A stretch of DNA of 64,000 bases, from assembly GCA_946408595.1 (NCBI GenBank), contig CAMJSX010000003.1, positions 32,613 to 96,612 on the forward strand, in the 5' to 3' direction. Position numbers and translations under genes: made by a program. Shown here piece after piece: positions 47,558 through 57,020 of this stretch. Under the pieces are notes generated by a model, which had not been told where the DNA came from, searched no databases, and saw nothing but the letters and a program-made list of their open reading frames with translations. The DNA is from an uncultured Candidatus Saccharibacteria bacterium. GTDB lineage: Bacteria > Patescibacteriota > Saccharimonadia > Saccharimonadales > Saccharimonadaceae. Numbering within the stretch: position 1 is the first letter of the stretch; every line of letters starts with the position of its first letter.

Positions 47558-47932
47558 ATGGCAACTGATATTAAAAAGTTAGCTGAAGAGCTCGTCAAAT
47601 TGACCGTGCTTGAAGTTAACGAACTTAAAACTGTCCTTAAGGACGAATATGGCATTGAGCCAGTGGCAGCTGTTGCTGTCGCCGCAGCTGGCGCTGAAGG
47701 CGCTGCTGCTGATGAAGGCAAATCTGAATACGATGTAGTCTTGAAAGACGCTGGTGCTCAGAAGATCGCCGTCATCAAAGCTGTTAAGGAAGCTACCGGA
47801 CTTGGTCTTGGCGAAGCTAAGGCTATCGTCGATGGTGCTCCTGCAACCGTGAAAGAAAAAGTCGCTAAAGCTGATGCTGAAGCGATGAAGAAAGCCCTCG
47901 AAGAGGCTGGTGCGACCGTCGAACTCGCCTAA
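47558..47932 (+). CDS. rplL: 50S ribosomal protein L7/L12
   Basis: [39 protein letters not shown]. Confidence 0.97.
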   Translation: MATDIKKLAEELVKLTVLEVNELKTVLKDEYGIEPVAAVAVAAAGAEGAAADEGKSEYDVVLKDAGAQKIAVIKAVKEATGLGLGEAKAIVDGAPATVKEKVAKADAEAMKKALEEAGATVELA

Positions 47933-47955
47933 ATCTTCAAAAGTTAGCTAATTAC

Positions 47956-47981
47956 AAAAATCACCCCTCGGGTGATTTTTT
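47956..47981 (+). terminator. Intrinsic terminator of rplJL
   Basis: AAAAATCACCC-CTC-GGGTGATTTTTT. Confidence 0.88.
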
Positions 47982-47998
47982 GTTATATAATATATTAC

Positions 47999-49162
47999 AT
48001 GAATGATTTTGATTATTTAGGCGAGGGGGAAGTATATCTTGATGCGGCATGTCAAAGTTTAAGACCGCGTCCAGTGATTGACGCCATTAATGATTACTAT
48101 ACCAAACACAACTCTTGTGGTGAACGTGTCAAATACAAATGGGGCCGCATTACCGACGAAAAAGTCGACGCCACCCGCGAAAAGGTTCTGAAATATTTGA
48201 GACTAAAAGGCAAAAAATATACTGTTTCATTTACCTTAAACACCACTTACGGGATTAATTTGATTCTAAACCAAATCGACACTTCAAAATTCAAAAAGAT
48301 TATGACCAGCGAGATTGAACATAACTCTCCATTTCTTGGTTCCATGGCGTTTTCCGAGAGAACCAATTTGCCACGCGAAGTCATGAAACGAAATGAAGAC
48401 GGTTCAATTCTAATTAATGATTACGATTTTGAAAAAGCTATCGTGGTGGTAAACTGTGCTTCCAATTTCGACGGCAGAAAACTAACGAATATTGAAGCAT
48501 TAAACAAAGCCGTCCATAAAGCCGGCGGGATACTAATCATTGATGCCGCCCAAGCCATGGCACATTCAGTTGATATCATCCGTGGCGTAGAAGTCGACGC
48601 GATTTGTTTCTCGGCTCATAAACTGTACGCACCGTCACTCGGCGTCATTGTTTGGCGTGACGAACTCGACAAAGTTCTATTACCATATTGGCTAGGCGGT
48701 GGCATGGTTGACGACGTCAAAAAGGATTCATACACCCTGTCAGCAGCTAATAAAGAACATCGTTTCACCAGATTCGAATCCGGCCTTCAAGCCTGGGGTG
48801 AAATTGTTGGTCTCGGCGCCGCATTAGACTGGCTAGAACATCTCTCCAAAAAAGATTGGGCTATGCTTCAAGAAAACACCAGAGAATTATATGACTTCTT
48901 AAAAAGCTCACCTAAAGTTCATTTGGTGAACAACGAGCCCAACCCAACCATGTCGTTCTATGTTGAGGGAATTGATTCGCATCTTCTCGGCGAAGCCCTT
49001 TCTCGCGAGAATATCATGGCCCGCACTGGATATTTCTGCGTACACTATTACCTTGATCACGTGCTTCATCTCCCACCTCTCATCCGTTTTTCTCTTGGAT
49101 TGCATACTCGTCACGAAGACATTGAAAAGATCAAACAAGTTCTAGGAAAAATCATAAACTAA
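47999..49162 (+). CDS. SufS/Csd-like class V aminotransferase (second cysteine desulfurase)
   Basis: YLDAACQSLRPRPVIDAINDYY; DAAQAMAHSVDI; CFSAHKLYAPS; RTGYFCVHYY. Confidence 0.85.
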   Translation: MNDFDYLGEGEVYLDAACQSLRPRPVIDAINDYYTKHNSCGERVKYKWGRITDEKVDATREKVLKYLRLKGKKYTVSFTLNTTYGINLILNQIDTSKFKKIMTSEIEHNSPFLGSMAFSERTNLPREVMKRNEDGSILINDYDFEKAIVVVNCASNFDGRKLTNIEALNKAVHKAGGILIIDAAQAMAHSVDIIRGVEVDAICFSAHKLYAPSLGVIVWRDELDKVLLPYWLGGGMVDDVKKDSYTLSAANKEHRFTRFESGLQAWGEIVGLGAALDWLEHLSKKDWAMLQENTRELYDFLKSSPKVHLVNNEPNPTMSFYVEGIDSHLLGEALSRENIMARTGYFCVHYYLDHVLHLPPLIRFSLGLHTRHEDIEKIKQVLGKIIN

Positions 49163-49189
49163 AGCTTTTAGTGTTATAATAATCATATT

Positions 49190-50242
49190 ATGGTGTGTAT
49201 AGCTGCATTTATTATTTTGGCGGTAATTGGAGTATTTGTTGCCGCAATTTCAATCTTCAAACCCAAAATCGGCAAAGCATATTTGAAGGCTCTCAAAAAA
49301 GCCTGGGGTTGTCTTTGGAAAAAAGTCCGTCTCCAAAAATGCGAAACCGGTTTTAAAGATGACGTCAAAAATACTTTACTCAGCCGAGTAATCATCAAAC
49401 ACCCAAAATGGGTCAAACCATTATCCATAATTATTGAAATTATTTCAGTATTAATTGTCATTATCGCTATTTGGGCAATTCTCACCGCCATTAAGTCACT
49501 ACTCGCCTTGTGGGTGCTTGGCTCTTGTAACGTAACACAGCCTTCGGCCTGTTCCATGGGTGCAGAAATGTGCGGTATTGACGAAGAGGAACCTTCGAAT
49601 ATCTTCGAAGCTACCGGCCGTTGGTTCACCGAATGGGGCGAAATCTTCGAAGCAATTCCAGATAAGTTCAAGACCTATAACCCTGAAGATTACAGCTTTA
49701 ATTACGTAACAACGACTGAGCAAAGCTTAGAAAAACCAATTGCAGTAGACATTTTTGATCCTGGCTGTTCAGTATGTATGTTCTCGTATCGCAACCAAAA
49801 AGAAGCCGGATTTTTTGACAATTATAATGTACGTTTAGTTCCATTTGCCATTCAAGGTGCAGACAACACGTATAAATTTAAGAATTCCGAAATTGTAGTT
49901 CGCTACATGTTTGCAGCCGAGCAAATTGAACCAGGACTAGCACTCACAATTATCGACCACATCTTCACGGAAAAGGATGAGGATGGAGCATCATACCAAA
50001 CTTTAATCAACGACTATTACTCAAAAGATGAAACAATTAAACTAATTGAAAAATGGCTAAAAGAAGCTGGGCTTAAGAAAGAAAAAATAACAGAAATTAG
50101 ACAAATCGTCGACGACACAGAAACTACTGCCAAAATGGAACAGAATCGAGACATCATAGAAAACCAGCTCAAAGCCAAAGGCATCCCGACGATCATACTT
50201 GATGGCAAAAAGCACACAGGACTCTGGAAAGCAGCCGAATAA
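49190..50242 (+). CDS. Membrane protein with periplasm-type thioredoxin/DsbG-like domain
   Basis: Two N-terminal TM segments; DPGCSVCMFSY (CxxC); GIPTIILDGKKHTG. Confidence 0.65.
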   Translation: MVCIAAFIILAVIGVFVAAISIFKPKIGKAYLKALKKAWGCLWKKVRLQKCETGFKDDVKNTLLSRVIIKHPKWVKPLSIIIEIISVLIVIIAIWAILTAIKSLLALWVLGSCNVTQPSACSMGAEMCGIDEEEPSNIFEATGRWFTEWGEIFEAIPDKFKTYNPEDYSFNYVTTTEQSLEKPIAVDIFDPGCSVCMFSYRNQKEAGFFDNYNVRLVPFAIQGADNTYKFKNSEIVVRYMFAAEQIEPGLALTIIDHIFTEKDEDGASYQTLINDYYSKDETIKLIEKWLKEAGLKKEKITEIRQIVDDTETTAKMEQNRDIIENQLKAKGIPTIILDGKKHTGLWKAAE

Positions 50243-50384
50243 GCTTATTCTTATTGTATTTTTTACAACAATTTTTTAACTACCGAAGTTTTTGTGGTGG
50301 AAAACTTTTTCATAAAAACCTTGACTTTGGGTCGGGGAGGGTATAATATAATATTAATACTATGTTTAGACAGGATGCGAGGTG

Positions 50385-50903
50385 ATGTCTGAAATATCGG
50401 AAAAACAAATAAAAAGATTACGAAGTCTCTTAAGTGAAGCTGAGACGAATTTGTCGGCAGCTAAGGAACTTTTAATTTCCATTATTGGAGATGGTGATGC
50501 AATTACTGCACCACGCGAGACAATCGTATCGGGTCCAGAAGGAAAAGTTATCGAAGGCATTTTTGATGGCCAAATCATGATCGGCCCAGACGGCAAGAAC
50601 TATCCAGTCCCAGCCAACTATGCTTCAAAGTCAAAATTAGTTGAAGGCGATATTATGAAGCTCACCATCACAGAAGATGGTAAATTCCTTTACAAGCAAA
50701 TCGGTCCAGTTGAAAGAAAGACTGTGATTGGCACTCTGCTTCATCATGATGACAAATACTACGTTGAAGTTGCCGGCAAAGAATATCAAATATTGTATGC
50801 TTCAGTGACTTATTTCCATCTCCGCGATGGCGCGCAAGTTTCCGTAACGATTCCAGCAAATAACGATGACGCGACCTGGGCAGCCGTAGAAGCTGCACTC
50901 TAA
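50385..50903 (+). CDS. Hypothetical protein (N-terminal helix plus two small beta domains)
   Basis: ORF with GAGGTG SD, 1-nt overlap with dnaX. Confidence 0.7.
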   Translation: MSEISEKQIKRLRSLLSEAETNLSAAKELLISIIGDGDAITAPRETIVSGPEGKVIEGIFDGQIMIGPDGKNYPVPANYASKSKLVEGDIMKLTITEDGKFLYKQIGPVERKTVIGTLLHHDDKYYVEVAGKEYQILYASVTYFHLRDGAQVSVTIPANNDDATWAAVEAAL

Positions 50904-52255
50904 TGAAGTCTTTATATCGACGATATCGCCCCATGACGCTACGTGAGGTGGTTGGTCAGCCCCAAGTCACAGAACCATTGGCTAAGTCTATAGAACAGGA
51001 AAAAATCAACCACGCCTATCTTTTCATTGGACCACGCGGTACCGGCAAGACTTCTGTAGCTAGAATTTTTGCCCACGAAATCAACGGCTTTAAGTACGAA
51101 CTAGAAGATGATTACGTAGACATTATTGAAATCGATGGTGCCAGCAACCGCGGCATTGACAATATCAGGGAACTTCGCGAAAAAGCCGCCATTGCCCCAA
51201 CTTCCGGCAAATATAAAGTATATATTATTGACGAAGTCCACATGTTGACTAAAGAGGCATTTAACGCCTTACTTAAAACTTTGGAAGAGCCACCAAAACA
51301 CGTCATTTTCATCATGGCCACCACTGATGCCTACAAAGTACCAGTCACCATTACTTCCCGTGCTCAAACCTACACTTTTAAACTAGCCGATACTAAGATG
51401 ATGCTTGACTATCTAAAATCGGTCAGCAAAAAAGAAAAATTCAAGATTGAAGATGCCGCACTTGAAATCATTGCTAAACTCGGCGGCGGTTCTTTCCGTG
51501 ATTCGTTGTCACTTCTAGATCAAATTTCCACGTTATCAAATGAAAAAATCACCAAGGAAATGGTGATTTCAGCAATGGGCCTACCAGAAGACGAAAAAAT
51601 CAAAGAGCTACTCGAAGATTATGCGTCTGGTGATATAAATAAGATTACAGATGACTTAAAAGAACTTTTAAATACCGGCGTCAAAGCCGAAACCATAGTC
51701 GAAGAACTTATCGCATTTATAATTGAGCACCCAAAGGCCGAATTCATCCCGCTACTTTCCAAATTATCTGAGATAAAAGCGCCCTTTGCTGAGGCTAAAC
51801 TTTTGGTGGCATTAACACTGTCTCAGTCAACGAAAAAATTGGAGCATGTTTTTCGGGGGCTTCCGGAGGTCACGACCGAGGATGAGGGCGCGAGCCCCGT
51901 AACGACGGGCGCGAGCGACCCGTCCCCCGAGAAATCGTGCTCCAATTTTCCATTCGACTGGAACAAATTTGTCAAGACGGTAAAAGAAATGAATGATGCA
52001 GTAGCAGCGCAATTAAAATCCGTTGAATATCAAGCAAATAATGATACATTAGATATCTACCCAGCCAAGCGTGTCGTCAAACTTATTTTAGATAAAATCA
52101 ATAATAAGAAGATTCTGATTGATGCGGCAAACGGCATGAAAGTGATTATCCACAATGTGGAAGAAAGACCAGAAAAGAAGGACACATTAATTTCCAAAAT
52201 ATCTGATATAATGGGAGGAGAGGTACAAAATGACGGAGGAGGTAACCCATTCTAA
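50903..52255 (+). CDS. dnaX: DNA polymerase III gamma/tau subunit
   Basis: YRPMTLREVVGQ, GPRGTGKTSVARIFA, DEVHMLTKEAFNALLKTLEEPP. Confidence 0.95.
   Translation: MKSLYRRYRPMTLREVVGQPQVTEPLAKSIEQEKINHAYLFIGPRGTGKTSVARIFAHEINGFKYELEDDYVDIIEIDGASNRGIDNIRELREKAAIAPTSGKYKVYIIDEVHMLTKEAFNALLKTLEEPPKHVIFIMATTDAYKVPVTITSRAQTYTFKLADTKMMLDYLKSVSKKEKFKIEDAALEIIAKLGGGSFRDSLSLLDQISTLSNEKITKEMVISAMGLPEDEKIKELLEDYASGDINKITDDLKELLNTGVKAETIVEELIAFIIEHPKAEFIPLLSKLSEIKAPFAEAKLLVALTLSQSTKKLEHVFRGLPEVTTEDEGASPVTTGASDPSPEKSCSNFPFDWNKFVKTVKEMNDAVAAQLKSVEYQANNDTLDIYPAKRVVKLILDKINNKKILIDAANGMKVIIHNVEERPEKKDTLISKISDIMGGEVQNDGGGNPF
51835..51949 (+). repeat. 115-bp palindromic GC-rich element in frame within dnaX
   Basis: Perfect 12-bp terminal inverted repeat AAAATTGGAGCA/TGCTCCAATTTT, then CGGGGG/CCCCCG; two internal hairpins; composition unlike flanks. 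Confidence 0.7.
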
Positions 52256-53594
52256 AACTGGTGGTCGTGTGCCACCACAAGACATCGTCGCAGAAAAATC
52301 TTTGCTCGGCGCCATTATGTTGTCGGACAGTGTTTTACCAGAAATTTTGACGATTTTAAAACCGCGCGATTTTTATGATGAAAGACACCAGACGATTTTT
52401 GCGGCAATGATGAATTTGTACGATCAGCATCGACCGGTAGACTTATTAACTCTCACTTCTGAATTAAAATCATTAAAGAAATTGAAAGAAATTGGCGGGG
52501 GACCATATCTAACAGAATTGTCAAATTTTGTACCGGCGGCTTCGCACGCTAAGGCTTATGCTGAAATCATCGAAAAAGCATCAACTAGAAGGCGTTTAAT
52601 ACAGGCTGGCACGCAAATCGCCAATAAAGCTTTTGAAGATGACGCTAATGTAGACGATTTGGTGGGGGCAGCCGAAAAAGAATTGTTTGAAGTGTCGGAC
52701 AAAATTGTACGAAGTGATTATGTGGCGATGGACGAGCTGCTCGCGGATGCATTTGATCGAATTGAAAAATTGCACAAAAATAAAGGTACGCTTCGAGGAC
52801 TTAAAACTGGGTTCCGCGACCTTGATAAAATGACGGCTGGATTCCAAAAGGGCGATTTGATTATCGTGGGTGCACGGCCGGCAATGGGTAAAACGACCTT
52901 TGCACAAAATCTTGCCTATAATATTGCCAGTATTAATAATAAAGGTGTTTTGTTTTTCTCAATGGAAATGGCGGCAAGCCAAATCATTGATCGTATGGTT
53001 TCGGATGTGTCAGGAGTGGATAACTGGAAAATGCAAACGGGGAATTTGTCTGACGAAGAGTTTTCGAAAATTGGTGATGCGCTTGCCGAAATGGACGAAC
53101 TCCCGATTTATATAGACGACACTAGCTCAATGAATGTTATGGAGCTTCGCAATAAAGCCAGGCGCGCAGTGCACGAGCACGATATCGGCGTGATTCTGAT
53201 TGATTACTTGCAGCTAATTCAAGGTTCAGACCGTTACAAAGGCCAGCGTGTACAAGAGGTAACGGAAATCTCAAGAGGTCTCAAGATTTTGGCACGTGAA
53301 CTTGAAATCCCGGTCGTAGCACTAGCACAGCTATCCCGTAACGTAACAGGACGAGACAACCCGCGACCAGTACTATCAGACTTGAGAGAGTCAGGCTCCA
53401 TCGAGCAAGACGCCGACCTTGTTATGTTCTTGCACCGTCCAGATTATTATAAACAAAACGATGATGACTATGAAGAAACCCATATTACCGAACTCTTGAT
53501 CGCCAAACATCGTCACGGCGCCGTTGGCAAGATTGAACTCTACTTCCACCCAGAGCTTCTCCGCTTCATGTCACTTGATAAAACACGCGAATAA
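52230..53594 (+). CDS. dnaB: Replicative DNA helicase DnaB
   Basis: VGARPAMGKTTFAQNLAYN, SLEM-like FFSMEMAASQI, DYLQLIQGSDRYKGQRVQEVTEISRGLK. Confidence 0.96.
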   Translation: MTEEVTHSKTGGRVPPQDIVAEKSLLGAIMLSDSVLPEILTILKPRDFYDERHQTIFAAMMNLYDQHRPVDLLTLTSELKSLKKLKEIGGGPYLTELSNFVPAASHAKAYAEIIEKASTRRRLIQAGTQIANKAFEDDANVDDLVGAAEKELFEVSDKIVRSDYVAMDELLADAFDRIEKLHKNKGTLRGLKTGFRDLDKMTAGFQKGDLIIVGARPAMGKTTFAQNLAYNIASINNKGVLFFSMEMAASQIIDRMVSDVSGVDNWKMQTGNLSDEEFSKIGDALAEMDELPIYIDDTSSMNVMELRNKARRAVHEHDIGVILIDYLQLIQGSDRYKGQRVQEVTEISRGLKILARELEIPVVALAQLSRNVTGRDNPRPVLSDLRESGSIEQDADLVMFLHRPDYYKQNDDDYEETHITELLIAKHRHGAVGKIELYFHPELLRFMSLDKTRE

Positions 53595-53610
53595 GTGCTA
53601 TAATGTTTAT

Positions 53611-55047
53611 GTGAAGAAAATTATAATTTCCAAACTTTTTTTATACCGATACCGGTTCGTTATTGGCTATATCGTACTAGGCGCGTCCTTCATTTTTCTG
53701 TTATTCTTCCTACCTTTAATCTCTCAATCGGGTCTATCGGCAGCCGAAATGGATTCAGCAACCAGCTCTTATTATCTAAGCTATGATGCTCCATTACATG
53801 GCGACGTCGTTGATTTACCGTACCGGTTAGTCCAAAAACTATCCATCTTAATCTTCGGCCTTACGCCATATTCCATTAAGCTTCCAAGCATCATTATTGG
53901 CTTATTCTTTGGTCTTCTATTGGTTCTTTTGTTAAACCGGTGGTTCAAAAGCAACGTTTCGCTCCTTGCATCTATTTTGATGATTCTGTCCACTCCATTC
54001 TTATTCCTTGCCGGCTCTGGGACGCCATTAATTATGATCGTATTCTGGCCGACATTATTACTGTGGTTAGGCTCCAAGATTCAAGGAGAAAATCGGCCAA
54101 AACCAATGTATTCACTTCTTTTCTCGATTGCATTACTCCTTGCAATCTATACGCCATACATGATTTATTTTGCAATCTTCTGTGTTTGTTTTGTATTTTT
54201 GCAACCACATCTGCGTTTCATTCTTAAAAGCCTGCCAAAACTTCCGTTAGCTATCGTCGGAATAATCATTATAGCCGGCATTACCGCCCTCACTATGAAT
54301 ATTATTAGTCACCCAACTACCATTATGGAATTATTGTTCGCAGACGGATTTGAAATTACCAAATTCTTTTCGAACATTGGTAATGGTCTAGCACCAGTAT
54401 TCTTATGGAATGGCTCACTAGAAAACGTGTTCTTAGCACCACTTATCAGCTTACCAGTCTTTGCGCTAGCTTTAATCGGGCTATTTTCTACTACTAAAGG
54501 GTTCTTCGCCTCACGCAACTCCATCGCCTCTCTGCTTCTTGTTTTCACAATTGCCATCACCGGCTTTAACCCACAAGCTATAATCTTCTTAATTCTCCCA
54601 TGTTCAATTTTAATTGCACACGGGCTGAAATATTTGTTGGAAAAATGGTATGGCCTTTTTCCAGAGAATCCATACGCCAGAATCGCCGCCCTTATCCCAT
54701 TATCCCTACTCTTTGCTGTAATGCTAATTCCAGGCTTGCTCCAATATGTCAATGGGTATCGTTACAATCCAAGTGTGGTAAATGAGTTTAGTTACGATTT
54801 AGAGGTGATACGTAGCAACCTAACCACCGAAACCTTACTCGTAAAAGACAATTACGATTTTTACAAAATATTAAGCGATTCAACTAGTCTAACCATCGTT
54901 AATGATCTAGGCGACAAAACCTATGAAAACTTAGCGATACTGCGCGAACAAACTGATGACGAAAAATATGTCCTTAACAGAATTATTACCTCACCAATGC
55001 GAGAGAATTCTGATATAATATATCTATATACAGTAAAAGGAGAATAA
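53611..55047 (+). CDS. ArnT/GT39-like multi-TM glycosyltransferase or membrane protein (GTG start)
   Basis: About 10 TM; EMDSATSSYYLSYDAPLHGD, PYSIKLPSIIIGL typical of GT-C fold. Confidence 0.6.
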   Translation: MKKIIISKLFLYRYRFVIGYIVLGASFIFLLFFLPLISQSGLSAAEMDSATSSYYLSYDAPLHGDVVDLPYRLVQKLSILIFGLTPYSIKLPSIIIGLFFGLLLVLLLNRWFKSNVSLLASILMILSTPFLFLAGSGTPLIMIVFWPTLLLWLGSKIQGENRPKPMYSLLFSIALLLAIYTPYMIYFAIFCVCFVFLQPHLRFILKSLPKLPLAIVGIIIIAGITALTMNIISHPTTIMELLFADGFEITKFFSNIGNGLAPVFLWNGSLENVFLAPLISLPVFALALIGLFSTTKGFFASRNSIASLLLVFTIAITGFNPQAIIFLILPCSILIAHGLKYLLEKWYGLFPENPYARIAALIPLSLLFAVMLIPGLLQYVNGYRYNPSVVNEFSYDLEVIRSNLTTETLLVKDNYDFYKILSDSTSLTIVNDLGDKTYENLAILREQTDDEKYVLNRIITSPMRENSDIIYLYTVKGE

Positions 55048-55048
55048 A

Positions 55049-55345
55049 ATGGGGCAGACAATGGACCAGATGAAGCTTTTAAACCAGCTTCGCAAAGCAC
55101 AAAAAGAACTCAAGAATGAAATCGTAGAAGTAGAAGCCGGCGATGGCGCAGTAGTAATTCAGATTAATGGTGAACTCAAGGTCAAGAAAGTCAAAATCGA
55201 CCCAGCCAAAGTCGACCTAGATGATATCCACGAACTCGAACGCTGGATTGAGAACTGTATGCGCGATGGTTTCGCCAAAGCTCAAGAAATCGCCACCGAC
55301 AAGATGAAACCACTGATGGGCGGTCTCTCTGGTCTAGGAATGTAA
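55049..55345 (+). CDS. YbaB/EbfC nucleoid-associated protein
   Basis: MDQMKLLNQLRKAQKELKNEIVEVEAGDGAVVIQINGELKVKKVKID. Confidence 0.9.
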   Translation: MGQTMDQMKLLNQLRKAQKELKNEIVEVEAGDGAVVIQINGELKVKKVKIDPAKVDLDDIHELERWIENCMRDGFAKAQEIATDKMKPLMGGLSGLGM

Positions 55346-55363
55346 TATTAATTAGGTGCGGAT

Positions 55364-55969
55364 ATGCTTCCAAAGGCCCTAAGTAGTGTTGTAGATGCGC
55401 TAGGATTACTGCCTGGCGTCGGTCAAAAAACCGCAGAAAGGTATGCGTACTATCTTTTTAAATCCGATTCAAAAATTGCCGAAGAAATCGCCGACGCACT
55501 ATCTGAGCTGCACTCAAAAGTAAAATCCTGCCCAGTAACCTTTGCTCTCATTGATGCCGATGAAGATATTTCACCACTCTATACTGACGATCTGCGCGAT
55601 AAGACCACAGTATTAGTGGTCGAAGAGCCTCTCGATATTTACGCTATCGAAGCCACCCACGGCTATAAAGGCACCTACCACGTTTTAGGTGGCGCTATTT
55701 CTCCAATTGACGGCATCACCCCAGATCAATTACACATCAAAGAATTAGTCGAACGTGTCAAAAAAGACAAAGTCAAAGAAATCATCATTGCCACCAATCC
55801 TTCAGTGGAAGGGGAATCAACGGCGCTACTCCTAGAAAAAGTCCTGCACGAGGGAAATCCGGACTTAAAACTCACCCGACTCGCCCGCGGTTTACCACTA
55901 GGCGTAGATTTATCCTATGCCGATCAAATCACTTTGACCGCCGCCTTAGAAAACCGCACTAATCTATAA
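55364..55969 (+). CDS. recR: Recombination protein RecR
   Basis: LLPGVGQKTAERYAYYL; TOPRIM VVEEPLDIYAIE; HVLGGAISPIDGI. Confidence 0.95.
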   Translation: MLPKALSSVVDALGLLPGVGQKTAERYAYYLFKSDSKIAEEIADALSELHSKVKSCPVTFALIDADEDISPLYTDDLRDKTTVLVVEEPLDIYAIEATHGYKGTYHVLGGAISPIDGITPDQLHIKELVERVKKDKVKEIIIATNPSVEGESTALLLEKVLHEGNPDLKLTRLARGLPLGVDLSYADQITLTAALENRTNL

Positions 55970-55998
55970 AAATAGCCCCCTTTTTAAGGGGGCTTTTT
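55968..55998 (+). terminator. Intrinsic terminator of recR
   Basis: AAAAATAGCCCCCT-TTTTA-AGGGGGCTTTTT. Confidence 0.88.
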
Positions 55999-55999
55999 G

Positions 56000-56938
56000 T
56001 TAGATTTTAATTACCGCGCCAGGTTTAACCCAGGTGTAATTAAATCCGGAGCCAACAAATCCCATCATAGACGGATAAGCATCCATTCTAGGATCATTTG
56101 CTCCAAGGTGAATGTGTCCAAAATAAATTTGGGCATCTTTGAGCTGCAACTCGTCAAGAATCTTACGTAGATTGTCGATTCTCTTGACGTCAACCTTGTT
56201 AGGCGTCCAGAAGCCGAAAGCGCTCCCGAGCGGACTAATCGTCGGCGGATAATGCACGATTACCGTCTTTAATTTGTTCTTTAATAGACCGCAGGTCTGA
56301 AGCATAATGACGGCTTCTTTAGGATTTAGATCCAAAAGATTAGTGCTGATAAGCGCCATTTTACTCTTAACACAGTGCGAAACGTATCCAATATAATGGA
56401 TACCGTACTTTTCGAAATAACCATCCTTGGCCAATTTCGTGTAAAAGCGCTGCTCAGGAGGAAGCGCCTTCTCAACGGTGATATCCTTCGTCGAAAAATC
56501 GTTCGGTACCATTTCGCCATTACCGGGAAGATAATAAATCTTCACCTTATCTTTGGCGGCTTCAGAAAGCGGTTTAACGGTCTCTTCAATGACCGCTAAA
56601 AGCTCTTCTTCCATACATTTGTTGAATTTTGCGAAGTGTTCAGCCATGAGCTTACGAAAAACTGCGGCATGAACCGACTCAAATACCCATTCTTTTGGAA
56701 TATCAGGAATTTCACCGATGATTCCAGAAAGAGCAGAGAGTAGTTCAGAAATATCAGTTTCACCACGCCGAACCTCGTAAAAGATTTTTACGATTCGATT
56801 CATGCGAGGACCACGCGCACCGGCACCATCACCATTAATAATCAGCCTATCGCCTTTTGCCATATTCATAATAGCGTCCACGGTTTGCTGAATTAGGTCA
56901 TAGTTACCATGCAAATCATTGACAATATACGTTGCCAT
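56000..56938 (-). CDS. Calcineurin-like metallophosphoesterase
   Basis: VNDLHGNYDLI, INGDGAGARG, LPGNGE, YFGHIHLGAND. Confidence 0.8.
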   Translation of the reverse strand: MATYIVNDLHGNYDLIQQTVDAIMNMAKGDRLIINGDGAGARGPRMNRIVKIFYEVRRGETDISELLSALSGIIGEIPDIPKEWVFESVHAAVFRKLMAEHFAKFNKCMEEELLAVIEETVKPLSEAAKDKVKIYYLPGNGEMVPNDFSTKDITVEKALPPEQRFYTKLAKDGYFEKYGIHYIGYVSHCVKSKMALISTNLLDLNPKEAVIMLQTCGLLKNKLKTVIVHYPPTISPLGSAFGFWTPNKVDVKRIDNLRKILDELQLKDAQIYFGHIHLGANDPRMDAYPSMMGFVGSGFNYTWVKPGAVIKI

Positions 56939-56991
56939 ACACTCACCCCTTTTTAAAATACTAGTCAGCCAAAAAACTGCTCTATCTTATT

Positions 56992-57020
56992 ATTATACCA
57001 AATTTTTGCTATTTTGTCAA
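56992..57020 (-). promoter_or_regulatory. Consensus promoter TTGACA-N17-TATAAT for the phosphoesterase
   Basis: Exact consensus on minus strand, -35 overlapping the stop region of the adjacent acyl-CoA synthetase. Confidence 0.8.
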
